Below are positions 25,785-34,930 of a stretch of 64,000 nt of DNA, in pieces. Below the pieces are notes generated by a model that saw only the letters and a program-made list of their open reading frames with translations, was not told the origin of the DNA and did not search any database. Positions within the stretch are counted from its first letter, which is position 1. The number at the start of each line of letters is the position of its first letter. The stretch is taken from the NCBI GenBank assembly GCA_016787575.1, contig JAEUUO010000014.1, forward strand, positions 51,622 to 115,621, in the 5' to 3' direction. Origin of the DNA: Saprospiraceae bacterium. Its GTDB lineage: Bacteria; Bacteroidota; Bacteroidia; Chitinophagales; Saprospiraceae. Both the position numbers and the translations under genes were made by a program.

Positions 25785-26717
25785 ATGGTTTTAAATAAGT
25801 ATATAATCCTCATAAGCATCTATATTATAAGCCATTTTGATGGCATAAGCCAGGGAATAGCTGCCATTCAAATAGAAGGACCGGTTAAAATTTGCAAGAC
25901 CCAGGAGTCAAGCAATAAAGCAAAAAATCTACAATATGGACCGGTATATGCTGATCAAAAAATCATTTTGACCGGAAAAAATGCCCGTGTCAAATTGGTT
26001 AAAAACTCAGGTGAAATTTGTGAACTAGTAACACCAGGTACTCACTATATAAGCAGTCTAAGTTTTACTAAACCTTCTGAAAATTCATTTTTAGGGCAAC
26101 TGGCAGATTATTTTGTCTCCTTTTTTGAATCCAATCAATCCTCAGAATCAAAAGAAAGTTATAAAAATTCAATTTATGCCATTTCGCGTGGAGAATTAGC
26201 TGCTCCGGTTTTGGATTTTCCTATGAAAGGGATTTTGCCATCTGATTTCAACTCTATGGAATTTTCCTGGAGTCACTCCTGTGATAGCTGTTGGTACAAT
26301 CTTACCATTTACGAATTAGATACCAAAGTGAAAGTATTTAGTATGCTGACACTTAAAAAACAATTTAAGATTCAACAATTTTTAAACTATGTAAAACCTG
26401 GTAAAAAATATTACTGGAAGGTAGAAATTCCAGGGACTAATTTAGAATTTGAAGCCAAGCGTTTTGAAATTGCAGCCAAAGGTGATTATTACAATCAATT
26501 AAAATCAATTGAAAACAAACTTAAATCTCAGCAACTCAATTTGCAATTAGTTCCAAAGACCTTGTTTATTCAAGAAGAGCTTCAGCAATTGGAATTGACA
26601 AATTATGCCATTTTGTATGGCAAAGCACAACAGATTAACAATCCAAATAATAAACAATTAAAACAACTGACCGAGGCGTTTTATTACAGCCAGTTAAAAA
26701 ATAACATTGGAAAATAA
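25785..26717 (+). CDS. Exported FecR-like/Ig-like protein
   Basis: 310 residues with a signal peptide (to about residue 22). Residues ~25-95 read like a FecR-type beta domain (GPVYADQKIILTGKNARVKL, then ICELVTPGTHYI); ~140-230 like an Ig-type beta sandwich (LPSDFNSMEFSWSHSCDSCW, PGKKYYWKVEIPG); the C-terminus (~240-310) is helical and Gln/Leu-rich, TPR-like. The same order of parts is seen in the 349-residue protein three genes on. No FecA-type receptor or sigma factor is adjacent on this strand. Seen: domains by pattern only. Inferred: periplasmic sensing or scaffold protein of the CHASE2 group. Exact function unknown. Confidence 0.7.
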   Translation: MVLNKYIILISIYIISHFDGISQGIAAIQIEGPVKICKTQESSNKAKNLQYGPVYADQKIILTGKNARVKLVKNSGEICELVTPGTHYISSLSFTKPSENSFLGQLADYFVSFFESNQSSESKESYKNSIYAISRGELAAPVLDFPMKGILPSDFNSMEFSWSHSCDSCWYNLTIYELDTKVKVFSMLTLKKQFKIQQFLNYVKPGKKYYWKVEIPGTNLEFEAKRFEIAAKGDYYNQLKSIENKLKSQQLNLQLVPKTLFIQEELQQLELTNYAILYGKAQQINNPNNKQLKQLTEAFYYSQLKNNIGK

Positions 26718-26752
26718 TTTTTCCATTAAGGTTCAACTCAACATAAAAAAAC

Positions 26753-28453
26753 ATGCAAGCTAATTTTATATCTGCAACGAATCTGAAAACCTTGGGGATC
26801 AAATGCATTCTTGCTTTTTTGATATTTGGATTTGTACCAACAATGGGAAAAGCACAAACTAGAAGCTTATCCACATTACCCATCCTGCAATCTGATAATT
26901 TTTCAAGCAGGCAATCTGAAAATTTGAATCACACGGAGGCTTATGCCAGATGCTTAAAAATATACAATCAATTGGTCGCTGCCAGAGGCGATTTTAGGTT
27001 TCCAGTACCAAGTTTGGTATTGCGCAGAGAGGTTAGTAAAGTTGCAAGCATTGATTACGACCGACTTGAAATTGTTCTAGAAGAAAAAGCCTACCAGGCT
27101 TGTGAGCCTTATGGTGATGCCGCCATTGCTTTTTTACTTGGACATGAACTCACGCATTATTATGAAAAACACGCCTGGCGCAGAGGTTTTGTTTCTGAAT
27201 TCAGTGATTTACAAATTGCAAAAGATCTCAGTAAATTGCAAGATCAAATTTCTTATGAAACAGAAGCAGATTACCTTGGCGGATTCTTAGCGTATTCCGC
27301 AGGATTTGGATTGTTTAATGAAGGGGGCGATGTTATTAAAAATTTATACACTGCATATCAGGTAAAAGATCCCATTCCTGGATATCCTGCATTGCATGAT
27401 CGGATGGAACTCAGTAAGAAAACAAATTTAAAATTAAAACAATTGGTTGAGCTTTTTGATATGGCCAATTATCTTTCAGCAGTTGGCATGCATGCAGAAG
27501 CGCGTGAATATTACAAATACATATTGATGCAATACCAAAGCCGCGAATTGTACAACAATCTCGGTATGTCCTGTTTTTTAGAAGCATTGAGTTATTTTAA
27601 AAAAGAGGAATTGGTCTTTGAATATGCGCTGCAGCTCGATATGGAATCCTCAGCTTCAAGAGGATCTGAAGATATTTTAAGTCTTCGTACGAGTTTGCTT
27701 AAACAGGGAATTCAATATTTCGATGCAGCAATCAGTATGGATCCGGACTACATACCAGCTTATTTAAACAAAGCCAATGCTTATGCCATCCTTGGAGATT
27801 CTGTAAGGGCAAAATTTTATGCAGAGCAAGAAGCACTTGTTCTAGCGCAAAATAAATCGGATTTTAAAAGCATTGCAGACATTAAAAATTTAATGGGAAT
27901 TTTAACATTAAAAGAAGGCGATCCCGTAAAAGCCGAACAATTATGGAATGAATCAATTGCTTTAGGAGGCGTTTTTGCATCCAACAATTTATATTTATTA
28001 AAAAATGGAAAAGCAAAATCAAGTACAAAATCAATTGAAAGCGAACCACAGGAAACGATTCAAGGCAGAAGTCTGGATGCCATTGCAGAAAATTTTGAAT
28101 TTGACAGGTCGTCGATGGTATATCTCGATGGAGGGAACCGATATTGTCAACAGTTTATTGATTTAGATTCTACGAAGAGCTCTCAGTACTTTTTCAATAA
28201 ATGTACAAAAGATATTAATGGATCCAATCAATACATTTTATTTAACAAATGCAATGCATCTTATACTGGATCCAGTAGACTTGGAATTAAAATAGGAAGC
28301 AGAATTGAGGATGTAGTTTTAAAATATGGAAAACCTTTGAATACAATTGGAACTACAACAGGAGAACTCCTTGTTTATCCATTTATTTTGTTTATAACAG
28401 ACCGGGATCACAAAGTGGTATCCTGGATTAACTACGCAACGTATCTAAAATAA
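26753..28453 (+). CDS. Exported M48-like metalloprotease with TPR region (copy 1)
   Basis: 566 residues with a signal segment (about 13-35). Zn-protease signature HELTH at 131-135 and third ligand region ETEAD (Glu169, Asp173), the M48 pattern, with no following membrane helices, so it is a soluble periplasmic enzyme. From ~230 on there are TPR-like helices (YYKYILMQYQSRELYNNLG, GIQYFDAAISMDPDYIPAY, YLNKANAYAILGD), then a C-terminal domain (~450-566) with GTTTGELLVYPFILFITD. It lies 35 bp after the FecR-like gene and 27 bp before the next. A paralogue is encoded on the opposite strand at 31889-33496. Confidence 0.82.
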   Translation: MQANFISATNLKTLGIKCILAFLIFGFVPTMGKAQTRSLSTLPILQSDNFSSRQSENLNHTEAYARCLKIYNQLVAARGDFRFPVPSLVLRREVSKVASIDYDRLEIVLEEKAYQACEPYGDAAIAFLLGHELTHYYEKHAWRRGFVSEFSDLQIAKDLSKLQDQISYETEADYLGGFLAYSAGFGLFNEGGDVIKNLYTAYQVKDPIPGYPALHDRMELSKKTNLKLKQLVELFDMANYLSAVGMHAEAREYYKYILMQYQSRELYNNLGMSCFLEALSYFKKEELVFEYALQLDMESSASRGSEDILSLRTSLLKQGIQYFDAAISMDPDYIPAYLNKANAYAILGDSVRAKFYAEQEALVLAQNKSDFKSIADIKNLMGILTLKEGDPVKAEQLWNESIALGGVFASNNLYLLKNGKAKSSTKSIESEPQETIQGRSLDAIAENFEFDRSSMVYLDGGNRYCQQFIDLDSTKSSQYFFNKCTKDINGSNQYILFNKCNASYTGSSRLGIKIGSRIEDVVLKYGKPLNTIGTTTGELLVYPFILFITDRDHKVVSWINYATYLK

Positions 28454-28480
28454 ATTATTATACTTTTAAATCATTACAAA

Positions 28481-29530
28481 ATGAAAAAATTTGTTCTTAT
28501 TTTCCTTGGAATGTTAGCATTAAATTGCTTCATTTCAGCACAAGAAGAAAACCCTGTAATTGTTGTTGCTTCAGAAGGATCCATAAAATACATTCCTTCT
28601 GATGGATCTAAACCAATTAAAGTTCAAGCCGGCACAGTTATTAAATCCAGTGGAAGCTTAAAAGTTAAAGGAGGATCCAATGTCTTGTTGTTATCAAAAG
28701 GTATTTTTAAAACTGTAAAAAGTGAAGGAACAACCACACTTTCCACTGCTTTTCAAAAACCAAAAGCAGAAAGCGCATTAAGTTTCGACCCGGATTTTGC
28801 AGATTACGTTCAATCTTCAGCTGCTTTGATTTCAAGCAAACAAGGTGTAGATGGCTGGACTTTAGGCAAATCAATCCTTGGAGATGGCTGGTTAGCCGTA
28901 GATCCTTTAAGAAGCAAAGACGGTTGGTTGGCAGTTGATCCATTGCGAAGTAGAGATGGCTGGGGTGCTGTTGATCCATCGCGTAGCATAGATGGATTTG
29001 GTGACAAAAAACCAATGTATGAAAACACCTTGCCATTTGGAAAGCTCAGAGAAACGACTATTCCATGCGCTTGTGCAGCTCTTCCTGAAGGAAAAACTTG
29101 TACTGTTGAAATTTTAGATGGTGATCAGGTAGTACAAACTACCGAATGTTGTCAAAACGGACAATGTACGGTTGATTTGAAAAAATTGAAATTAAAGAAA
29201 AATTTCCGCTATGCCTGGAGACAAAAACTTGGTACCGGCGACAATGCATTAACACAATCTGTTAACTTTATTGTTCTGGCAAACGAAGATTACACAAACA
29301 TTTTAAAGCGTGTTAGAACTTCAAAAGTGTATGCGAGTGGCAGTCCATCTGTTAAAGGCATGATGGAAGCAGCGGCTTTTGAGCAAGCTCAATTATATAC
29401 CGAAGCAGAAAACACTTACAATCGTTTGTTGGATGAAAATCCAAAAGATAAAATGTTGCAAATCAACAAAGCTGCATTGCTTGTAAGAGTTGGAAATGAA
29501 GCCAAGGCAATGAAAGTGATGAGCAAATAA
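28481..29530 (+). CDS. Exported FecR-like protein with 12-residue tandem repeats
   Basis: 349 residues, signal peptide MKKFVLIFLGMLALNCFISA. Residues ~24-90 are a FecR-like beta domain (IVVASEGSIKYI, QAGTVIKSSGSLKVKGG). Residues 124-178 hold a tandem repeat with 12-residue period: DGWLAVDPLRSK (135-146), DGWLAVDPLRSR (147-158), DGWGAVDPSRSI (159-170), with worn copies on each side. Then a Cys-containing beta domain (CACAALPEGKTCTVEI, ECCQNGQCTVDL) and a C-terminal TPR-like pair of helices. Its stop is 3 bp from the stop of the convergent caspase gene. Not recognised as any named protein; the architecture suggests a partner of the protease and sensor genes. Confidence 0.72.
   Translation: MKKFVLIFLGMLALNCFISAQEENPVIVVASEGSIKYIPSDGSKPIKVQAGTVIKSSGSLKVKGGSNVLLLSKGIFKTVKSEGTTTLSTAFQKPKAESALSFDPDFADYVQSSAALISSKQGVDGWTLGKSILGDGWLAVDPLRSKDGWLAVDPLRSRDGWGAVDPSRSIDGFGDKKPMYENTLPFGKLRETTIPCACAALPEGKTCTVEILDGDQVVQTTECCQNGQCTVDLKKLKLKKNFRYAWRQKLGTGDNALTQSVNFIVLANEDYTNILKRVRTSKVYASGSPSVKGMMEAAAFEQAQLYTEAENTYNRLLDENPKDKMLQINKAALLVRVGNEAKAMKVMSK
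28850..28996 (+). repeat. In-frame 36-bp tandem repeats
   Basis: Codes for the DGWxAVDPxRSx repeats of the preceding feature: three good copies of 36 bp with worn copies at either side. The synonymous differences between copies show they are not very recent. Confidence 0.8.
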
Positions 29531-29533
29531 ATA

Positions 29534-31870
29534 TTATTTATCCATTTCAAAAAAACGTTTCATTAATTTTTTAAAGGAACGTTTTTTTGAAATTTTAGCA
29601 AAAGCCGGGTCATTGAGAATTGAATCCAAATCCCGGTAAGCATTTTCAAAAGCCATGCTTAAATAATGAAGGCATTCCTTCTTGTTATTTTGCATGGCTT
29701 TTGATTTTGATAACAAATAATAAGTATTTGCATTTTTAGGTTGAAGTAATAAAAGCTTATGCAAATGATTATCTGCCTGAGGGTAATCCTGGATGTTTAA
29801 ATAAAATTTAGCAAATTCTTCAAGTACCATATCAGAAGCAGGATGGTATTGAAGTGCCTTTTTATAATAAAATTCGGCATCTTTGATTTTAGCAAGATGA
29901 AATTCAATTTCACCCAAATTTATCAAGTTATAAACATAGCTTGAATCTCGTTTATAATATTGCAAGGCCATTTTTTCTGCATCATTATAATTTCCTTCCA
30001 GAATATTTAGATATGCCAATTTAAAATATGCCTCTTTGTACTCAGTATCTGATTCAAGACAATTTACAAAATAGGATTTGGCTTTTGAATAGTCTTTTTT
30101 CAGTTGATATACAAAGCCCAGATTGTAATAAGATAATGCAAATGCACTATCCAATTCAATAGCTTTTATCCCGCTTGTTTCTGCTTTTTCAAGTTCATTT
30201 AATTCAACATAGCTTCCACACAAATTAGTCCAGGGTAATGGCCATGTTGGAGATAATTTAATAGCCAGTTGAAATTGCTCCGCTGCTTCTTTAAATTTTG
30301 ACAAACGGCGATAAAGAATTCCTTTCTCATTAAAAGCAAAAGCTGCATTGGATTCTAAAGCAAGACAGGCTTCTTGTTCGCGCATTGCCTGTTCAATTAA
30401 TAAATTATTCCCAGTTCGTTCTGCCTGCAATCGCAAATCAAGGCCTTTAAAATAATGTTGCCTTGCGCTGATCGTTTTAAAGTAAAAATGGGTTTCCCCC
30501 AATAATTCCGCAGATTTATTGAGGTATTCCGGATAGTTTCCATAACGAGAATCATACGACCATCGGTTTCGAAGTTCTACAGGATCTGCTTTTAAATAAT
30601 CATTAATGGCTTGTTGTGCTTCATCCTGAAGCGCTGCCGCCAAATTCCGTTGCATGAGGCCCTTGAATGCACTCATTGCCGGTAAATTCTTTAACTGTTG
30701 AAAAAAATACCAGGCATTGTTGTTATCGGGATAAAGCAGCCGTTGTTCTTTTAAAGCAAGGTTGAATTTAACATACAATTGTTGGACCAAGGTATCCGGA
30801 CTGTTTTGCAAAAAATCTAAAATGCCCCGATCGCTGCTTTGCTCCAATGAATTTTTTATGAGTTCTGATTTAAGAGTTGCCGCTATTTTGGGATCCACTT
30901 TTGCAATCAAAGCTGCTTTATTTCCAACAGTTACAGGAAACTGGCTGTGTGGTGCAACAGCTGCTGGTACCTCATCATCCAGATAGCGCTCTATTTCCTG
31001 GACACTGATATAGCCATCTTTATTTCGATCTGCAAGGCCTTCTATTCCATTCAAAAAATAATATGAAAAAACACCTCGTCCACCTCCCCATGACTTTCCT
31101 TCCAATGAAAATTCATTTTCCTGACAAGACATGATTTTGTTTTCATTGGCATATTGTTTAGCGAGATTGGCAGCAGTAGCACGAGGGCCTCCTTCTGAAC
31201 TACCCGCCAGTTTCCCGGCACGGCATGCATCTGTTATTACTAATACTTTTGCTTTGTTGTTTGTAGCAAGTGTGGATATGATATCCTGTAAATTTTGCAA
31301 TGCAAAGGTTCCTCCTGCCATATAAACCCTGGCTGGAGAGTCATGACAAAGCAAAAAACCCGGTTGGTTCATGGTTGTAGTTTCTACATCACCATGACCT
31401 GAAAAATATATGATTGCTACATCTCCTTCTTTGCTTTCTTCCATCAACCAAAACAAGTTGCTTATTACATTGCCAGCTGTTGCTTTTTCATTCAGCAACA
31501 ATATAACATTTGCAGAATCAATTTTTAAACCAGATCGATGCAATAAATAATTGGAAAATGCCTCCGCATCTTTATGCGCAAAATTCAAATCCGGTATTTT
31601 AGGATTTTGATAATCTGATATACCTACGATGACTGCCCGAAAGGTTCCAGTGTCCTTTTTTGTTACAGAGGCCATGGGCTTAACACCTTTAAGCTGTGAT
31701 TGAGAATATACCGGATGGCAGGAAAAAATGAGTACAGCTATAATTATTGAAAGACCAAAGCTGTTGATTAGCCAATAAAATACAGAGTCGTTTTTTAAAT
31801 CACTCAAGGAAATCATGTCAAAATTCAGCCTGATTAAAATTTTAGCCAATGAAGATACTAAAATAATCAA
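29534..31870 (-). CDS. Caspase-like (C14) protease with EF-hand loop and TPR tail
   Basis: 778 residues. A membrane helix at about 32-51 (a start at the Met 18 codons in, base 31816, is possible) leaves the rest outside the cytoplasm or anchors it. Caspase fold at ~75-320: FRAVIVGISDYQNP, catalytic His159 in YFSGHGD, catalytic Cys216 in VITDACRAGK. A canonical 12-residue EF-hand-type loop DRNKDGYISVQE (281-292) sits in the p10 side, as in other Ca-dependent C14 enzymes. From ~480 on there are many TPRs. The His-Cys dyad is intact, so it should be active. Last gene of the six-gene operon, 18 bp after the M48 gene. Confidence 0.9.
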   Translation of the reverse strand: MIILVSSLAKILIRLNFDMISLSDLKNDSVFYWLINSFGLSIIIAVLIFSCHPVYSQSQLKGVKPMASVTKKDTGTFRAVIVGISDYQNPKIPDLNFAHKDAEAFSNYLLHRSGLKIDSANVILLLNEKATAGNVISNLFWLMEESKEGDVAIIYFSGHGDVETTTMNQPGFLLCHDSPARVYMAGGTFALQNLQDIISTLATNNKAKVLVITDACRAGKLAGSSEGGPRATAANLAKQYANENKIMSCQENEFSLEGKSWGGGRGVFSYYFLNGIEGLADRNKDGYISVQEIERYLDDEVPAAVAPHSQFPVTVGNKAALIAKVDPKIAATLKSELIKNSLEQSSDRGILDFLQNSPDTLVQQLYVKFNLALKEQRLLYPDNNNAWYFFQQLKNLPAMSAFKGLMQRNLAAALQDEAQQAINDYLKADPVELRNRWSYDSRYGNYPEYLNKSAELLGETHFYFKTISARQHYFKGLDLRLQAERTGNNLLIEQAMREQEACLALESNAAFAFNEKGILYRRLSKFKEAAEQFQLAIKLSPTWPLPWTNLCGSYVELNELEKAETSGIKAIELDSAFALSYYNLGFVYQLKKDYSKAKSYFVNCLESDTEYKEAYFKLAYLNILEGNYNDAEKMALQYYKRDSSYVYNLINLGEIEFHLAKIKDAEFYYKKALQYHPASDMVLEEFAKFYLNIQDYPQADNHLHKLLLLQPKNANTYYLLSKSKAMQNNKKECLHYLSMAFENAYRDLDSILNDPAFAKISKKRSFKKLMKRFFEMDK

Positions 31871-31888
31871 TAATAGGACAAAATTAAA

Positions 31889-33496
31889 TTAATTATACAA
31901 AAACTGGATTTGCTCGGTGATCTTACCATGCTTATTTAAAATGTAAACGATGTTTGAGGCTTCAAACGAATAAAACATTCCAATCGAACTTTGCTGTTGT
32001 GTTTGGCATACAGGATCCAATTCTCTTTGCATTTTTTGAAATTCAAGGATGGTGTTTGAATCAGCAATTTTCCTAACTATTGACAAAAGAGGAAGTTCTT
32101 TGTTTCTAATCAAATAAATTCGACGCTCAGCATCAGTTTTATAAACAAGTTCTAATGAATTTGTACCAGAACTTATTTCAATCGACTTACTAACCGGATG
32201 ATTTTCATTAAATAAATTCAGCTTTCCGGTTGTTGTTTCTGAGTTCCAATTGCAAACAAATGGTTGCAACAAGCTTTGCTTCAATTTGTCATTTTTTGTT
32301 TTTAATTGAAACAAATTTAAATTGTACTTGGCATTAGAATGCAAATCTGAAGACAACTCAGGAAATGTTTTTGCAAAATAAGTTTTAGCCCGTGCATTAT
32401 TTTGCAAAGCATAACTAATTCCTATTGCTTGTTTTAATTGAAAACTGTTAGATACATTCCATTTTTTGCTTTTGATGGCCAGTCGATTGTTTTCGAAATA
32501 TTTTATGGCATTTTCCGGTTGATTCATAAGATTGTAACAACTAACCAGGTGAATCATGGCAGGTGCGTATTCCGCACTCAGCTTGTGAGCAGTTTCAAAA
32601 CATGCTTTTGCCTTATTGAGTAATAGCATTCTTTTTTGAAAGTCTTCAGGCGGAAGATCTCCCCTCGTCTTGTTAAATTTTTTCAATCTGGAATTTAAAT
32701 CCAACTCCAAAGGGTGGACAAAAATATCAGTTTCCTCATTGTAATATTGCATCGCCTGGGAAACCAAAGCAATTCCTCTATTGTTATAAATTTCCAATCC
32801 CCGGTAATATTGTAAAATATAATCATAAAGGGTTTGCGCTAATTCATACTCCGCCTTTGCTACCAGCCAATTTGCATTTTCAAAAACGATCAAAAGATTT
32901 TCAAGTTGGCTCAAGACACTTTGCGCAGATTCAATGCGTATGTGTTTGGGAGGATAAGCGTCTTTTGGTTTATCTTCAATGTGATAAATATCGTAAATTT
33001 TTTCTATCAATCCAGCAAGTACTTGTTGTGAAGGATAGCCGGAAATCGTAGCAAGAAATGAACCTTGTAAATCTGCAACTTGTTCTTCCCGTTCGTTAGA
33101 AATGAAAGATCCTGCATAGTTTAAATAACTCGTTGGAACCAATCCAAGATTTATATCTTTAAAAATGGCATGGGTTAATTCATGAGCAATAATAAAAGCA
33201 AGTGCATTTAAAGAATCCTTCCCAAAACTTCTGCAAATTAAATACAATGCGTCTTCAATAAAGATGGTGTTTGAAGAAGGCACATAGTTTGCTGCCAAAG
33301 TTTTACTCCCAAGAATTACCAATTTTGGTTTTTGAATTTCAGGGTAAGCCGAAACTTCAAAAAGCCGGTCCAGAATTTTAGTAGCAATTTTTTGTTTATA
33401 TGAATGGCTTTGCCCATCCACCTCAAAATAGAATACAAAGACCAAAAATAAAATGGAGCTAAGTTTTCGAAACAGCTTAGGACTTTTGTAAATCAT
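31889..33496 (-). CDS. Exported M48-like metalloprotease with TPR region (copy 2)
   Basis: 535 residues, signal segment ~10-29. HELTH at 105-109 and a third-ligand region with Glu138 and Asp142 (EEQVAD) give the M48-like site. Then TPR-like helices with clear likeness to the plus-strand copy: YILQYYRGLEIYNNRG here against YILMQYQSRELYNNLG there, and LELDLNSR against LQLDMESS. A C-terminal beta-rich part follows. The ATG overlaps the stop of the anti-sigma-like gene by four bases (ATGA), a sign of translational coupling. Likely a periplasmic protease; substrate unknown. Confidence 0.82.
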   Translation of the reverse strand: MIYKSPKLFRKLSSILFLVFVFYFEVDGQSHSYKQKIATKILDRLFEVSAYPEIQKPKLVILGSKTLAANYVPSSNTIFIEDALYLICRSFGKDSLNALAFIIAHELTHAIFKDINLGLVPTSYLNYAGSFISNEREEQVADLQGSFLATISGYPSQQVLAGLIEKIYDIYHIEDKPKDAYPPKHIRIESAQSVLSQLENLLIVFENANWLVAKAEYELAQTLYDYILQYYRGLEIYNNRGIALVSQAMQYYNEETDIFVHPLELDLNSRLKKFNKTRGDLPPEDFQKRMLLLNKAKACFETAHKLSAEYAPAMIHLVSCYNLMNQPENAIKYFENNRLAIKSKKWNVSNSFQLKQAIGISYALQNNARAKTYFAKTFPELSSDLHSNAKYNLNLFQLKTKNDKLKQSLLQPFVCNWNSETTTGKLNLFNENHPVSKSIEISSGTNSLELVYKTDAERRIYLIRNKELPLLSIVRKIADSNTILEFQKMQRELDPVCQTQQQSSIGMFYSFEASNIVYILNKHGKITEQIQFLYN

Positions 33497-34305
33497 TTTA
33501 ACTCTGCCAACAAACTTCCGGCTTTGCTTGCCATATTTGAATATGAACTTTGAGATAATTCCCTGAGTAAAGCTTTGGTCCCTTCAATATTTCCTCCTGA
33601 CTGCATATTAGATAAGGCAAGATACCATTTGGATTCTTCTCTCAATTCGAAGCTGTTACTATTTGTCAACGGTATTAATAAATCAATCGCTTGTTGCAAT
33701 TCATTCACCTGAATTAATGCCAATGCGAGGTAAAATTTACCCGGGTCAGCAGATTTGGTCTGCATTTGCAAAGGCTTTAAATATGAAATAGCCTGTCCAT
33801 AATTGCGCTGTTGAAAAGCTTGCAATCCCAAATACAAACTGTCCTTTTGCAAAGAATCTGAATTAACCAATCCCGTGGGTTGGTAAAAAGAAATGAATCT
33901 ATCCAATAATTTTGTATCTGCCTGATAATAGGTATTGTAAGTAATAGCAGGGCCAATATTGGCATTTGGCTTTAAAAAAATATATGCTGCAATTAAAATT
34001 GCAATGGAAGCAGCTATTCCAATCCATTTAAGATTTGTAGTATTCCCAATGAAACTGGTAACAATATTTGATTTGTCAAAGTAACCTTCTTGTTCTAACC
34101 TTTTATCGTATGATTTAATTTTTTCCTTTGTCAATTGCTCTCCCCAGGTATCAATTCCTTCAAGAAGCAACTGGTACTCACTGAACTCGCGTGCCAAGTC
34201 CTTGTTTGTCTTTAAACTAGATTCAAAAGCATTTCGTTCTTCTTCCGACATCTCATGTTCGAGATATCTGATAATTTCCATTTGATATTTTAGGTCTTCA
34301 TTCAT
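33493..34305 (-). CDS. Membrane anti-sigma-like protein with periplasmic TPRs
   Basis: 270 residues: a helical cytoplasmic part (about 1-90: MNEDLKYQMEIIRYLEHEMSE, the usual anti-sigma opening, without a visible zinc HxxxCxxC site), one membrane helix (~94-112, WIGIAASIAILIAAYIFL), and a periplasmic TPR region (~150-270: LGLQAFQQRNYGQAISYLKP, LALALIQVNELQQAIDLL). This is an anti-sigma shape whose sensing part is a TPR rather than a FecR-type domain. It follows the ECF sigma gene by 12 bp. Inferred: holds the sigma factor at the membrane and reacts to an envelope signal. Confidence 0.8.
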   Translation of the reverse strand: MNEDLKYQMEIIRYLEHEMSEEERNAFESSLKTNKDLAREFSEYQLLLEGIDTWGEQLTKEKIKSYDKRLEQEGYFDKSNIVTSFIGNTTNLKWIGIAASIAILIAAYIFLKPNANIGPAITYNTYYQADTKLLDRFISFYQPTGLVNSDSLQKDSLYLGLQAFQQRNYGQAISYLKPLQMQTKSADPGKFYLALALIQVNELQQAIDLLIPLTNSNSFELREESKWYLALSNMQSGGNIEGTKALLRELSQSSYSNMASKAGSLLAELK

Positions 34306-34317
34306 GACATTCCAATG

Positions 34318-34902
34318 TTATTGGTTCAGTATTTTATAGGTCGGAGAATCCACAATCATTTTTCTCATTCCTTGCAAGCACCGATATTTTTTAACTTTTA
34401 TAAACTGTTCAGAATAACCTGTGGCTCCTGCAATCTCCATTGAAGATTTTTTCAAATAAAAAGCCAGATAAATAATCTGCCGGCATTCTTCTGTAATTTG
34501 ATCCATGGTTCTGCAGATCAAATCTATTAAACTGTCCTTCTCCTGATTCTGTTGAATTTCCTGCTGAGAAAAATCCTTTAAATTGTCAATGAAATTATCA
34601 TCAGGAATGGATACTATCTTCCGATCTCGCAATTTTTTTAACCACAAATTTTTACAAATACCGTATATATAATTTTTCTCACTTGTTTCAATTTTAAAAT
34701 CAGATTTTTGAAGTTGTTTGTAATACACTAATGCCAGCTCTTGAAATAAATCCCGTGCATCCTCCAGACTCCCACTATTTTTCAAAATATGATTTTTAAC
34801 ATCTTCAAAATACAGCTTGTATAAATTTTTTATACGTTCATCCAATTCATGAGTTAAATCTTTCACTTTAAATACCTGATAATGATCTTCCAAATTGTTC
34901 AT
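34318..34902 (-). CDS. ECF-type RNA polymerase sigma factor
   Basis: 194 residues, normal ECF size. Region 2 (~30-95): DARDLFQELALVYYKQL (core RNA polymerase and -10 binding), NYIYGICKNLWLKKLRDR. Region 4 (~125-185): LIDLICRTMDQITEECRQIIYL, then a helix-turn-helix SSMEIAGATGYSEQFIKVKKYRCLQ split here as SSMEIAGATGYSEQ and the recognition helix after it. It lies 28 bp after the exported 515-residue protein gene and before its anti-sigma-like gene. It may direct its own operon; the target promoter cannot be told from one window. Confidence 0.9.
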   Translation of the reverse strand: MNNLEDHYQVFKVKDLTHELDERIKNLYKLYFEDVKNHILKNSGSLEDARDLFQELALVYYKQLQKSDFKIETSEKNYIYGICKNLWLKKLRDRKIVSIPDDNFIDNLKDFSQQEIQQNQEKDSLIDLICRTMDQITEECRQIIYLAFYLKKSSMEIAGATGYSEQFIKVKKYRCLQGMRKMIVDSPTYKILNQ

Positions 34903-34930
34903 CCTTAAGAATAATCAAAAATTATTAAAA

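Noticed and set aside
28707..29036. 109-codon minus-strand frame opposite the repeat-containing protein
   Set aside because: Produced by the 36-bp repeats read backwards; the plus-strand frame has the signal peptide and domains.
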